A stretch of 64,000 nt of DNA from Cricetomys ansorgei (GCA_026225945.1 JAMJFZ010003581.1:12187001-12251000), one strand, 5' to 3'. Shown: positions 46,095 to 57,799, numbered from the stretch's first letter. Program-made: numbers and translations. The notes: generated from the letters alone by a model not told the origin.

Positions 46095-46525
46095 GTTGGG
46101 TATATGCCCAAGAGTGGTATTGCTGGATCTTGAGGTAGATCAATTCCCATCTTTTTGAGGAACCACCATACAGATTTCCATAGTGGCTGTACAAGTTTGC
46201 ACTCCCACCAGCAATGGAGGAGTGTTCCCTTGCTCCACATCCTTGCCAGCATGAGCTGACACTTGTATTATTGATTGATCAGTAATTCTGACAGGTGTAA
46301 GATTGGAATCTCAGAGTAGTTTTGATTTGTATTTCCCTCATGGCTAAGAAGGCTGAACATTTCTTAGTGTTTCTTAGCCATTTGAGCTTCTTCTTTTGAG
46401 AATTCTGTTTAGATCTGTACCCCATTTTTAAACTGGGTTATTTGGTTTTTCAATATCAAGTTTCTTGACTCCTTATATATTTTGGATGTTAGCCCTATAT
46501 TGGATGCCAGGTTGATAAATTTTGA
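46095..46525 (-). mobile_element. Second L1 ORF2 fragment, antisense, nested
   Basis: The sequence repeats an ORF2 stretch already passed at 44130-44560: 'gggtatatgcccaagagtgg' and 'gtggctgtacaagtttgcac'. It lies at the point where the host L1 should continue with other ORF2 text, and that expected text (about 0.5 kb) is absent. It is therefore either a nested short L1 with a target deletion or a rearrangement. Confidence 0.8.
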
Positions 46526-46875
46526 AATACAGGTTTTTAAAGTATGTCCTTATGATTCTCTGAATTTCCCCACTGGCTGTTGTTATGTTCCACTCTTTGT
46601 TTTCAGTTTTGATAATTTGGATCTTCTCTCTCTGCCTTTTAGCTTATTATGATAAAGGTTTGTCAATCTCATTGATTTTCTGAAAGAACATCTCTTTTGG
46701 TTTCTCTTTGAGACTCTATCGCTGCTTGCTGTTGTTTAAGATATACCCTCTTAATCTCTCAGAGCTACCTTTGTAGATCCCAAATATCATGAGAAATTAT
46801 ATTTTCATTTTTATTTGATTCTGTGAATTTCTACAGTTTCCTCTATAATTTCTCCAACAACCCACTCATCATTCA
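46526..46875 (-). mobile_element. L1 ORF2 continuation, antisense
   Basis: 'taaagtatgtccttatgatt' and 'ctgaatttccccactggct' are antisense ORF2 sequence upstream of 46094 in the element's own direction. The fragment ends near 46875. Confidence 0.75.
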
Positions 46876-47600
46876 AGGTATATATTTCACTCAACGAGAG
46901 GGCAATCATGCCTTGTACTGGAAATTTAGCCAATGACTCAGGGCTAACAAGGTCATGGATCTTGGAGGAGAACTTACAACTATCACTTTACCAAACCAGC
47001 ATAGTCCCTAATCACATCTGGCCTTATACCCTCAGATAACCCCTCATCAAGGAAACTTCTCTTTGCAAAGACAGAGACCATTACCGAAAACCATAATCAA
47101 TCATAATGCAGAGTTATGGAGCCCAGTCCCGGTGGATGTATCCACAATGCACTCCTTCACCTAAGACTCAGGAATCATTGTTGATGAGGGGATGGAAATA
47201 CTGTAAGAGCCAGAGAAACGGGGAGTTTGCTGTAAGATTGTCTCCCAGAAATGTCAGAAGCTGCACCAATGAAGTCTCACCAGTATGGAGCGGAATAAGG
47301 ACAAGAAACACTATTAGATGTGCTAATGTTGAAGTGGGAAGCTCAGGGGGCCTCAACCCTGCACAAAGAACTGTGGGCAACTAAGGAATGCTGAGAGTGG
47401 GAGAAATAATCTTCCCCAGGGAAGAGCATATCAATTGCCTATCCAATACCAAATAGTCAGCCCTGATTATACACACACACACACACACACACACACATCA
47501 CATTATATGGACTGAACAGGCTGTACTTACATACTTAGGAATACACACTGTATTATGTGTGTAACAACAGCAGGGCAGTGGGAGAACTGAATGATGCCAG
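46876..47600 (+). mobile_element. L1 3' UTR (Lx-type), sense
   Basis: Same 3' UTR type as 21800-22400: 'tggatcttggaggagaact', 'ggagcccagtcccggtgg', 'tctcccagaaatgtcagaa' and 'atagtcagccctgattatac' with an (AC)n tract at 47470-47496. It faces the antisense L1 fragment head to head. Confidence 0.85.
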
Positions 47601-47902
47601 ATTGGCATCTACTCTGTCCTTGCTAGTGAGCCTTTGCTACTCATCACCCCCCCATCAGTTTTATTTCTTATTGTGTTATGTAAAATGTTTAGGCATATCA
47701 GAGGCAGTGTAGAATGTTAACACCTGGCTCTGGCCTAATATGCACATTCCATGCAACATTTATGGGATTTTCCCCTGACATAAAAGATATCAATAAGTGC
47801 CAATATGCTGATAACAAACTGGGTTGTTGTTGGTGGTGTGTGTCTGCATGAGTGTTCACATGCATATAGGCATACCACAGAACTGAAGAATATTTGTTTC
47901 GT
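47601..47902. other. Unassigned sequence
   Basis: No repeat or gene recognised. Confidence 0.4.
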
Positions 47903-47970
47903 TAACTCCTGTACCAAACACAGTACCTGGCACATGTGAGGAACTTAATAAATGCTCATTGAGTGAATTC
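47903..47970 (+). mobile_element. MIR SINE 3' part
   Basis: 'cagtacctggcacatgtgag' followed by 'ttaataaatgctcattgagt' is the MIR 3' end. Confidence 0.7.
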
Positions 47971-48007
47971 TTGGAAGCCAGGTGTTAAGGCCACCAAATA
48001 GTGTCAA

Positions 48008-48120
48008 AACTCCACGATTCACAATAGCTAAGATATAGAATTGACCTAGGGGCCATGAAACGTGGAAAAAAAAATTGTGGTGCATATTCACAATAGAATG
48101 TGAAGTGCTTAGGCATTGTC
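48008..48120 (+). mobile_element. Short L1 ORF2 fragment, sense
   Basis: 'gattcacaatagctaagata', 'gaattgacctaggggccatg' and 'gtggtgcatattcacaatag' follow the ORF2 3' order. Diverged. Confidence 0.65.
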
Positions 48121-48139
48121 TGTAAAAACTGTACTCTCT

Positions 48140-48229
48140 GCAATAGCAATTCACTTGAACCTCCCTGACTGGGGTAAAGTGCAATAGCAATTCCTCACTG
48201 AGGGGTGAACCTCCCGACTGGGGTAAAGT
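48140..48229. repeat. Tandem duplication of a 41-49-bp unit
   Basis: Two units, 48140-48180 and 48181-48229, each starting 'gcaatagcaattc' and ending 'gactggggtaaagt'. The second has an extra 9-base stretch ('ctcactgagggg' region). Confidence 0.9.
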
Positions 48230-49115
48230 GAGTACAAATCATTTCCGTTTTCAAAGTAAAGTGACACTTCCCTTTAACACCATCAAACATCCCTCAGAGA
48301 GTAGTAGACAGGGACATTGCCTTTAATCGCCTCCTGCTCAATATCAGTTGCATTTATACTAGGGCTCATGAGCCGATAGAATATTAAGGCCCTGGCTTTT
48401 GACAACCACTCCTGTCGTATCTTCCAAATGCTTTAATAATAGTGTTGGGTCACTTAGTAATTGAAATTGAGGACAAATGTGATTAATTGAATAATTTCAG
48501 ACTGTTCGGATGGAATTCCGTTCACATTACATCATCACGAAAGGGATGGCATTTGGATGAAATCTCTGCCTTCGCTGGTCATGCATTTGAATCTTAGGCC
48601 GAACAGTTGTACATGAGAAAAGGGTGATCTGAGTCATCACTTGCCAGCAGAAATTCTGTGGTCCGTAAGTATATGCATAATGGCTCTCTGCCCTCAAAAA
48701 TGTCTCACTGAAAACTTGGCAGAGAGCAGATTCTGTGAAGATTTGATAACCAATAAACACACGAATTGAATGAATAGAACGGAAGCAGTGAAGACTTTTT
48801 TTTGTAAACAATCTATTTACTGTCAATGATCCTTATAGACAGCAGAAAAACTACACGGACAGCGTGATTAGGCATTCTGAGTGAGATGAAGACTGTGGCT
48901 CACTGACTCTGCTGGGATAGATTTAATCACAAGTCATCGTAGGCTGTGAACATTCAAAGATCTGAACAGAGTTTGAGAACTGAAATAAACAGTCGATTCG
49001 GCCATTGTGTTGCTGATGGACATTAATTTGTTTTCCAGCATCATGTTATTAGAAATGGGGCTTTTGTTTGTTTTCAATGAGCCACTCCCCTGACGGTTTT
49101 GGGCATTTGGATACC
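48230..49115. other. Repeat-free, CpG-retaining interval, candidate conserved non-coding DNA
   Basis: About 0.9 kb with no repeat. It keeps roughly 15 CpGs and has clustered homeodomain-like cores ('gtgattaattgaataat' at 48480-48497). A 99-aa minus-strand frame (48826-48527) lacks domain features. Confidence 0.4.
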
Positions 49116-49362
49116 TGATCTCAGTTGGTGGTTGTTAGGGAGGCTTGGGAGGCGTAGCTTTGCTGGAGGAAGTATGTCACTGGGGGTGTACTTGGAGGTT
49201 TCAAATGCTTCCCTAACCAACATGCTGGCTGCCTGGGGCTTCACTGCTCCACTGTGATGGAATCTTACCCTTCTGGAGCTATAAGTCTAAGATAAATACT
49301 TCTTCCTATCAGTTGCCTTGGTCATGGTGTTTTTTCAAAGCAATAGAAAAGTAGCTAATACA
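49116..49362 (+). mobile_element. MaLR solo LTR (ORR1/MT-type)
   Basis: 'ttgctggaggaagtatgtca', 'ctgggggtgtacttggaggt', 'gttgccttggtcatggtgtt' and 'gcaatagaaaagtagctaat', ending 'aca'. Diverged and somewhat shortened. Confidence 0.85.
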
Positions 49363-50261
49363 GGCTCGAAGTGAGTAACTGCACATGCATTATTTTTGTA
49401 GGGACAGACTATCTGTAGGAGAGATATAGATAAGATACCCTGTGCCAGTGGGTCTGGGACGTTGGAACTTTGATGGCTACTACTGAACTATCTTCCATGA
49501 GAATTTATCGAATTTGATTAACCCTTACCAATCCTATTTTGTATTTTGTATTTCCCCTCAGCCCTCCCCAAAAAGGGTATTAACAAACTAGATTCTTTGT
49601 GTGAGGAATCCGTAGCCTGGTGCAGGGAAAATGCTATCCTTTGTTTAATTACCCTCAGTTTTTCTTTCTTGTCACGAAAATGAGTCTGAGAAAGATATTA
49701 GAAAAAGTATATCTTTTCTCATTAATTAACTAATTTTTATATATGCCTTAACATATAAGAAGACTCGTGTAAATCTATAAAGAAATAGCACAATCAAAGA
49801 AGATAGAAAATAAAATTTTGGGTAAAGAAGAAAAGTAGGAATGAAATTCCTATGAAGATTTGTTTGGGTCCACATGGTTATTCCGTTAGCTTCTGGCTAG
49901 TTGCTGCAGTGTTATAAATGTGGCTTTGTATTCCCTGGGAACCCAGACGGAGGTACAAGCCTGGTTCACTGTAGGAGTCAAAGTGAATGGAATATTAATC
50001 ACAAATCAGCTGTTTGGGAGACATATAGCTTTTCTTTTCATTTGATTGTCTTTCTTTCTTCCCTATGTGGCCAATTCCTTTCAATGGAGGGCCCAAGTCT
50101 CAGTAATTGCTTCCTTGATGGAGTATACTTTACTGTTTCTTTGTTCCTCTCAGATCCTTGTACCTCTGAATTCTAATGGAACTGAGAAATACAACTGGAA
50201 GTACAGTACAAGTAGAATTGGAAGTACAGCTTCTAGGCCCAACAGATAAACTTCGGAGTTA
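49363..50261. other. Unassigned sequence
   Basis: No repeat or gene recognised. Frame 49901-50176 is not supported. Confidence 0.4.
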
Positions 50262-50402
50262 CTTCACTGAGTTCAAATTTCAATTGTGTCTTTCACGGAC
50301 TACTGACCTTAGGCACATTACATAATCTATGTCTGTGCAATTTTCCAAGCTCCCGTTTCCTCTGTTATAACATGAGAATGCTAGTCGTATGACTTAGAGT
50401 GA
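50262..50402 (+). mobile_element. MIR SINE
   Basis: 'gagttcaaatttcaattgtg', 'ctactgaccttaggcacatt' and 'ctcccgtttcctctgttata' follow the MIR core order. Confidence 0.75.
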
Positions 50403-50410
50403 CTGAAATT

Positions 50411-50545
50411 GGGGCTGGAGAGATGGTTCAAGGGTTACATGTACTTCCTGCTCTTGCAGAAGACCCTAGTTAAGTTCCCAATACCCACGGCAGGAAGCTT
50501 ATAACTGTCTGTAACTCCAGATTCAGGAGATCTGATGCCTTTTGG
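50411..50545 (+). mobile_element. B2 SINE, 3' part replaced by microsatellite
   Basis: Head 'ggggctggagagatggttca', body to 'gattcaggagatctgatgcc', then passing straight into (TC)n and (AC)n. Confidence 0.93.
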
Positions 50546-50592
50546 TCTCTCTCTCCCTCCGTCCCTCTCTCTTTCTCTCTCTCCCTCCCCCA

Positions 50593-50676
<84 letters not shown>
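50546..50676. repeat. (TC)n(AC)n compound microsatellite
   Basis: TC-rich to 50632, then about 22 AC units. All the long open frames here on both strands derive from it. Confidence 0.97.
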
Positions 50677-50679
<3 letters not shown>

Positions 50680-52339
50680 TGCACGCGCATGACTGGTATA
50701 ACGCTACTTGCTCTGGGAGAAACATTTGAATCGGCATTCCCCAACAACTCAAGTGTCATGATCTGACTTGACATCTTAGCAACTACATTTGTATAAACTG
50801 TTAATAGTCAGAATCACCCGTCTCCTTCACCCTGGCAGGACCAGTTTCTCCCTGTAGCAGCAGCTGAATTCAGCTGACAGTTTCTCCAGTAGCAGATGTA
50901 TGAACTGGGGTTCAGATGCATGTCCAAAGCAGCCCAGCTATAAACAAGCATGTGTCTATTTTCCTGGCACCATATGACTGTTGTCCTAGGGGTACTATTA
51001 AAAACACCCCCTTAATCATCAATATCCTGATTTGGGCAATTACTGTATGGTCATCTTATACAACTAATAAATCCACATGTTGGCGATCAAGGTCAGCCAA
51101 ACCCCCTGTGCCTCTCCCTAGTCCACATTACCTGAAAACCTCACAGGCCAGGTATTCAGGATTTCATAGCACATGAAGCACTGTGACAGGGACAGAATGC
51201 GTATTCCTTCTCAGGAGGCTTCATGGAGATCAAGCCTTTCTCAATGCACAAAAGACCTTAGAGGATACGTTAATTAACAGAAAGCAAAACCTAGACTGAA
51301 ACACAGAAGGAAACTTACTGGCCCGAGTAGTTGGATATCTAGAGAGCTAGCTGACTATTGACTGACTAGTTCAGTAATATCACCAAGAACCTGGTTCAAC
51401 CGATGCCTTTCTGTTGTCTAATATACTCCAATGGTCAGGGCAGGCTAGTTATGATTATTTGAGACAGGTGTTGGAAAGGATGGTATGTGCAGGGGTTTCT
51501 TTAATGAGAGAGTTACCTTTACTACCCTCACTACTCAGTTACTAAGATATCTGGCCATAGTCACAGACTGAGATCTACAGGCCTTACTTTGGGGAAGTAG
51601 ATGGTTTTATGAGCCTGGTTTACATAGGAATGAACACAATTTACTACCCTGCTTGTGTAGAAACAAAAGCATCCTAGATCATCTCATTAATATGCATGGA
51701 TAAATTGATCCTGTTTCTTATAGTGAAAGGTTGGAGGGTTGGGTTCCAACCTTTGTTCTTTTAAGAACTAACACACTAATGATGACAACCCAACCAACAA
51801 CAAACACCCACCCTGACTCTTGGGGCTTCAGACTTTTAATACCGTAAGCCAAAAGTTCCCATAAACCCACACAGAACACAATCCCAAAAACAAGCTACAG
51901 GTGCCAGAACGACTGCACCTTACCAAATTATGGCCACCTGCATCAAGCATTCCAAATCCAACTCATAATCATCCACCACACCTCAGGTGGGAATACAAAC
52001 CTAATCCAAACGCCATTTTGCATTTTTTAAAGAAACCAAAATAACAAAAACTTCTTCCAAGTGTTCCTCTACTGTCAGGCATACCTAGAAAAGTAAATTC
52101 CCAGCCAGCAGTGGTCACAGTCTGCCCTCTAAAAGATGATGTCATATTGATGGAACGTCTAATTGTTGGTCTTACGGAACATGTATCTCATGGAGGTCTA
52201 CAAAAGAATATCCCAGGACAAGTCAACTATCCACAAGACCTGGACTCCTTTAGGCACCAAGCTAACCTGCATTTCCCTCTGCCATTAATGTAGTTATCAG
52301 CTGAAGTTTGAGCTGCTCTATAAGAACGAGTTAAAGGTC
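50677..52339. other. Unassigned sequence, no gene seen
   Basis: 1.7 kb without a repeat or gene I recognise. 51780-52080 is unusually A/C-rich on the plus strand. Confidence 0.45.
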
Positions 52340-53040
52340 TATTGGGGAAAAATGTGAAGAGAGACCCAGGCATTTATTGAAAGGCTTTATTTTATACCCA
52401 TTTTCACAGATTACCCAGATGAACCATGAATTTTACTTCCCCCATTTTTATATAAAACTACATACACCGCACTGTACATGTAAAACAAATTTGGAAAGGA
52501 GCCTCAAGCTGGCCTCTGAAATTGTGTAAGCAATTATCACATTTTTGTGCGCAAATGCAGTAATTATATGTGTAATTTGGCAGCTGGTTTTGAAAATTTG
52601 GCCTTAAATGGAACATAGACAGGAAAAATAAATGTTGGAAAATGCCAATATTTTATAAAGATTTTGAATCAAATAATGGTGGAATTATTGCAAGCCATCT
52701 TAATTTTTAATTATAATGATCATTACACAATATACAATAATTTTTTTTCAGAAAGAAAAGAACTATAGATCAATTGCCCATCATTTTTGTCAGAAAAAAA
52801 TGCCTCATTTCTTGGGGAGAATAATTGTATTTTTCAGAGGTTATGGTACATATTTCAAAGGCTTTTTTTCTTGTAAAGAAGAGATAGTGATTGCTCACTA
52901 CTACAAGTTCCATGACATTTTACTCGGGGAGAATAGAACTCTTTGTACCGATTACTTTGGAGAAAACGTAGTATTAACTCCGTGCTTATATTTGAGCTAG
53001 TAATCTTAAATTAGATAAAGCTTTCTTATAAGCATTTAAG
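52340..53040. other. AT-rich repeat-free interval, candidate conserved non-coding DNA
   Basis: It has features often seen in developmental enhancers: a CEBP/POU-like stretch 'gtgcgcaaatgcagtaatta' at 52547-52566, several TAAT cores and no repeats. The 94-aa frame 52716-53000 has no domain. Function is unproven. Confidence 0.4.
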
Positions 53041-53299
53041 CTTTGGAATATAAGATTATAGCCCAAATGAAGCACAATTTAGATTTCTTGGATCTAGATT
53101 TAAATTGAACATATATAATAAAAGCCCAGCTTTTAAATTGGTATCATGATCATGTAGAATGCATATGATTTTTCATGTGCACATGAGAGCTAGTGACTTG
53201 GGTTTAATAGAAGCATGGCCTTTAACTGCTGGTATCTTCTGTTGTTAGCTGGGTAATGTAAAAGGTTGATTGCGCAGGCTCTAAGCTAGCCTGGACTCC

Positions 53300-53482
53300 A
53301 GCTGTGGTTCGACTCCACTTTTCCCTCTTTCTGCACTTTGGTTTCCTCATCTGGTAAACTATGAAAAGTTATTGCCTACAAAACAGAGCAGAGCTTCTGC
53401 CACTGCCAGGATTGAACGAGACGATCATCTGAAGCACTCTGTATAGCATCTGGAATTAGTAAGTACTCAAACACTCTATTAA
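53300..53482 (+). mobile_element. MIR SINE
   Basis: 'gctgtggttcgactccactt', 'tttcctcatctggtaaacta' and 'gtatagcatctggaattagt' followed by 'aagtactcaaacactct' cover most of a MIR. Confidence 0.85.
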
Positions 53483-53855
53483 AAAATCATTTTCTTTCCG
53501 GTGTTGAGCCCTAACCCAGCCTAGTAAGCAGCAAAGTTCAAGCACCTCAAAATGCCGTGTGTGGGGAAGAGAAGGCCACAGAGTCATTAAGCATATAGGA
53601 AGCCCGTGGAAGCTGAGTTTCTCCATGATGAGGCAATATCTGTATAGAGCGATGAAGATGGGCAGAGCTCAAAGGTGGGGCTTTATTTCCGTAAGTATTG
53701 AGTACAGCCCTCCAGTATGCGCTTCAGTTTGTATGTTGCCCTGGCTGTAGATGCCCCGGGACTAACAGTAACACAAGGCATGAGGTTTTCCAAGATTTTT
53801 GTGTGTTCTTATTACTAAAAATGCTTTGCCTATACACCTTCAACATACTTGCTTG
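53483..53855. other. Unassigned sequence
   Basis: No repeat or gene recognised. Confidence 0.4.
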
Positions 53856-53860
53856 CTTGC

Positions 53861-54255
53861 TATCTTAGTCACTGTTCTATTGTTGTTAGGGAACACCACG
53901 ACCAAGGCAGCTCCTATAAAAGAAAGCATGCAACTGGAAGTTTGCTGACAGTTTCAGAGAATTAGTCCATTATCGTCATGGTAGGAAGCATGATGGTAGG
54001 CAGACAGGCAGGCATGGGACTCAGAGTTCATATCCTGATCCACAGGCGGAGAGAGAGAGAGAGAACTAGAGAGAGAGAGAGAGAGACTGGGCCTCATTCT
54101 GGCTTTTGAAACCTCAAAGCCCACTCCCAGTGACACACCTCCTTCAAGAAGGCCACACCTATTAATCCTTCCCAAACAATTCCATTCCATGGAATTTGTG
54201 AACAAAGTGTTCAACTTGAATATATGAACCTCTGGGGTCCATTTTCATTCTAACA
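53861..54255 (-). mobile_element. MaLR solo LTR (MT/ORR1-type), antisense, with perfect target duplication
   Basis: 'gggaacaccacgaccaaggc', 'ttagtccattatcgtcatgg', 'aaacctcaaagcccactccc' and 'gaagaaggccacacct'-like wording. It is flanked by cttgc on both sides (53856-53860 and 54256-54260), a perfect 5-bp duplication. A (GA)n tract at 54041-54087 has expanded inside. The left TG is mutated to TA. Confidence 0.93.
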
Positions 54256-54260
54256 CTTGC

Positions 54261-54570
54261 CAATTACAGAGAAAACTATCATGTCAAAGGCTGAGCTGAT
54301 GAAGAAATAAACAATCATTGCTTCACTTTAATTATTAATGGTGAAAATCTTTTTAAAAATTGCTTTATCTGAGCATGTGGCACTATCCTTTAAAAACTTT
54401 GGCATAGTCATTTAAACAAGTGTTTCTTAATTCTTAAGCTATTAAAGTTTTCTGTATTTCTTTTTGCTTCTGAATAATCTATTATACAAAGACACTTACA
54501 TCCAATTGGGAGAATTCCCTTATTGATGTTTTAAATAAGCCCCCTTCATAAACTATGGGAAGTTGACTGG
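54261..54570. other. AT-rich unassigned sequence
   Basis: No repeat or gene recognised. Confidence 0.4.
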
Positions 54571-54905
54571 TAGAAACTGGGGAGATGTCTCAGTTCGTAA
54601 AGTGTCTGCTGAACAATTATAAAGACATAAGTTCGGATCTCTAGCACCCATATTAAAAGTCTCATATGATTTTATGAGCCTGTAGTCCTAGTGCTGGTGG
54701 GGGCCTGGAATGGGCAGAGATAGGCAAATTGCTGGAACTTACTGGTTTAGAATCAGTAAGCTCTGAGCTAAAGGAGAGAACCTGTCTCAAAAAATAGGGT
54801 GGAGAAATGAATGAGGAAGATACCCGGTGCTGTCCTCTCCCCTCCAACTGTGTGCATGCCTGCATTCCCCCAACATTTGCACACACAGACATTCACACAT
54901 GCAAC
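54571..54905 (+). mobile_element. B4A SINE, near full length
   Basis: Head 'ctggggagatgtctcagttc', then 'gcctgtagtcctagtgctgg', 'gagaacctgtctcaaaaaat' and 'agggtggagaaatgaatgag', ending in an A/C-rich tail. The parts are in B4A order. Confidence 0.9.
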
Positions 54906-55510
54906 ATGTCAGGCTGTCCTAGGATTGCCACGTAGCTAAGTGGGTCAAGGGTGCTTAGAACCCCAAGCTCTCATTCTGAGGAGCTGGCAGGAATCTGATC
55001 CCTCCCCTCTAGAGCAGCAGACAGACCATAAGCCATAGCAAAACACCACCCCTTCCAAAGATATCCTTGCCTTGGATGGCCAGGTTTCATCACAGAAAGG
55101 CTTCTTGGGACACTTGACTTCTTGTACACACAGGTCTGTGGTTCTTCTTGGGACTTTCATCACATCTCTGCTTTGAAGAAAATATGGCAGTGGTTACATC
55201 CATCCTCTCAATTTGTTTTAAAGAGTCAACTTCATTTCAGCATGGTTTTAAAACTAAAGTTAAACATACCAATGGTATCCAACTCCTGGATCCAACTCCT
55301 TAGCTGCCAATGTTTGACTGCATACAGCAGGGTGAATAATGTTGAACATAGCACGTGGGCTCTCAGAAAACTTTGATCAGAAGAGTAACTTGATTCTAAC
55401 AGTTTTACCATGATAGCCTTCGTTACTGTTGAGGTTGTACCCTACCCACGTATTTAAACTTTTGTTATTTAACAAAATGAACATTTCATCTATATTATTA
55501 TTTGTCTGAT
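54906..55510. other. Unassigned sequence
   Basis: No repeat or gene recognised. Overlapping frames at 54945-55376 are not supported. Confidence 0.4.
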
Positions 55511-55652
55511 TTTCTTGTTTTGAGACAGGGTTTCATGTAGCCCAGGGTGGCCTCAATCTTCTTATGTGGCTGAGGCTGGTCTTGAACTTCTGAGCCTCCT
55601 GCCTCGACTTCTCAAGCTCTGAGATGACAGTCATATGCTACTGTGCCTGGCT
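55511..55652 (-). mobile_element. Proto-B1 (PB1-like) SINE, antisense
   Basis: 'tttgagacagggtttcatgt', 'agcccagggtggcctcaatc' and 'gaggctggtcttgaacttct' with 'gcctcctgcctcgacttctc' are an old B1-type monomer read backwards. Confidence 0.85.
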
Positions 55653-56371
55653 ACCATCTTCAGTTTTATTAATTTCACATCTGGTGAAAACTATCTGCCG
55701 AGACTTGGTAAAACACAGAGCAAACCAGAAATGTCTGTTCTTTCATTCAAGTTGCTTGCCAAAATGTTGTGGTGGTGTGTGATTCGTCCCACCTTCCCCA
55801 AAATTTTGGGAATTTTTCTATGCAGCTTATGAAAATGGGTTCAAAGTCCAGTGAACTTCTCTGAAAGAATTTTAAATTGGCTAAAGAGAAAATCCTGACG
55901 GAGGCATTCACTTTGCTTATGCCACATTGTTTCGTGCGTGTCCCCTCAACGTTCAGCAAAGCAGACGCAGTTAGGATTTCTCTTAGCCACGCGTCTCCTT
56001 TTGTGCTTTGCTGTTAAGAACCAACTTTATACCCAACGTGGCGATTCCCACTTGTAACCTCAATGCTTTAGGCACTGGGGCAGGAAAGTCACAAGTTATG
56101 AATTGAATATTGCTTAAACTTAAACATCGTTGGAAAAATAGCACCGGTGCATTTATATTTCAGACATTTATTTGACAAATATTTCGTTAATTGTGATCGC
56201 TTCACGTTACTGTTACCATTACTTCAAAGTATACTCTTGTATGTCTATGCTTTATATATCATTAGCTAACATGTCAAGACACAATCTATACCAGCAATAT
56301 AGACGTTATTAAATAGCATGCACATCCATATATTTAAATAATCTTCAGAATAATTTTAAATTCTTTGAGCC
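55653..56371. other. Unassigned sequence
   Basis: No repeat or gene recognised. AT-rich towards the right. Confidence 0.4.
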
Positions 56372-56562
56372 TCTTTTTTTTTTTTTTTTCCCCTGAGACA
56401 GGGTTTCTCTGTTGTAACTTTGGCTGCTGTCCTGGAACTCACTCCATGGGCCAGGCTGGCCTTGAACTCATTCTGTAAACCAGGCTGGCTTTGAACTCAC
56501 AGAGATCCAAATGCTTCTGCCTTGTGCTGGGATTAAAGGTGTGGCCACCACCTCCCAACTTG
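56372..56562 (-). mobile_element. B1 SINE, antisense, with extra 29-bp tandem unit
   Basis: Starts with an 18-T tail complement, then 'gagacagggtttctctgttg' and 'gctgggattaaaggtgtggc'. The block 'ccaggctggccttgaactca' occurs at 56451 and again, one base changed, at 56480, making a 29-bp internal tandem duplication. The 3' wording 'ccaccacctccc' fits cricetid B1. Confidence 0.93.
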
Positions 56563-57269
56563 ATCCTTTTTTTGTTTTTTGTTTTTTGGTCACTGAGTCT
56601 GCTTACAGTGTGTTAGATGGATAGCTTGTGTTGAGGGGAGGGATGCTGTCTCCATAATTTCTTTATTCGATTGAGTTTGATAATTACTTTTTATTCTCTT
56701 CTATTCACGATGTCTTTGCATACATCTGGAGACAGACATTCTTATTTTTCTTTTTCTTTTTCTTTTTTTGTCCAGGGTTAATATAGTTAACAGTCAGCTG
56801 TATAATTTGTAGACCACTTTTACCCGGATACCTTGAACTGCAACTCTTCAAATGTGCAAGAAAGAGGTGTGGGTCTTCTCTGTGTTTAGATGCCTTGCTA
56901 CTTTGGACACAGTTGTATACAGATAAACTGAAGACACTGAGTGCATTTAACAGATGATTTAATTTAACAAATCAAATTCAGAAGCAAACACAGGCTACCC
57001 AAGAAATAAAAGATCTGTCTCATCTCAAGGGGCTTCAAATTATACATCCTCATCAGTGATTTGTGTGGGCTGTGAACTGAGGAGCACGGCGGAGGAAGCA
57101 ACCTCGCCTGCCCCGTGGAGCCCCTTGCTCTCTGATGCATGAAAGTATGCCAGAGTGATTCATTCCTGTTGATGAGGTCAGCTTCATCCAGACAAATAAC
57201 TCCAAAGGGGAAGATAGTAAGTCACAGATACTTCAATATGAATGAGTTTTTAGACTGCTCTGATACTTT
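56563..57269. other. Unassigned sequence
   Basis: No gene recognised. Short T-rich runs at 56568-56590 and 56743-56768. Confidence 0.4.
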
Positions 57270-57345
57270 CCAGGGTTGTTGTGAGGATTAAATGTCCTCA
57301 CAAGGCTTGGCACATCATACACTTTCAGTGAGGAGCATTACTGCA
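57270..57345 (+). mobile_element. MIR SINE 3' part
   Basis: 'gggttgttgtgaggattaaa' followed by 'ggcttggcacatcatacac' is the MIR 3' half. Confidence 0.75.
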
Positions 57346-57526
57346 AATATCAACAGGAGGAGTTTTGGTGTGGGAAAGGAGCACTGGGTGTCTATGACGA
57401 CGTGTGTAGTGCACTCAGGGCTGAGGATGTGCACACTCTGTCTTAGGGTGTGACATAGAGAGGAATATGACAGCTAAAATAATCCCTAAGTATAAATAAG
57501 TCTTATCTAGGGGAGTGAGGAAAGAG

Positions 57527-57630
57527 GTGTGTGTGTGTGTGTGTGTGTGTGTGATAGAGAGACAGAGAGAGAGAATTGTGAGTGTGTATTTAAGAGTATG
57601 TGTTGTGTGTGAGTGTGTGTGTGAATTTGT
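57527..57630. repeat. (GT)n / (GA)n microsatellite
   Basis: (GT)n to 57553, a GA-rich bridge, then interrupted GT again. Confidence 0.93.
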
Positions 57631-57799
57631 TCTTTCGATTCTCTAGAACACGGAGTATATTCCAATATTTTTGTAAGATCCAATCCCAGGGCAACCAAGT
57701 GAATGAAAAGGTAAAATAGCAGAGACATCGGAAAAGCAAATAAAAGGTGATGATGTTTCAAATTGGTTGTAGCCTAAGAAGAAAGCTCATTTCTTGGTC

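Noticed and set aside
43091..47600. Antisense L1 followed by sense L1 3' UTR as a second twin-primed insertion
   Set aside because: The antisense part contains its own 3' UTR, so the two are separate elements.
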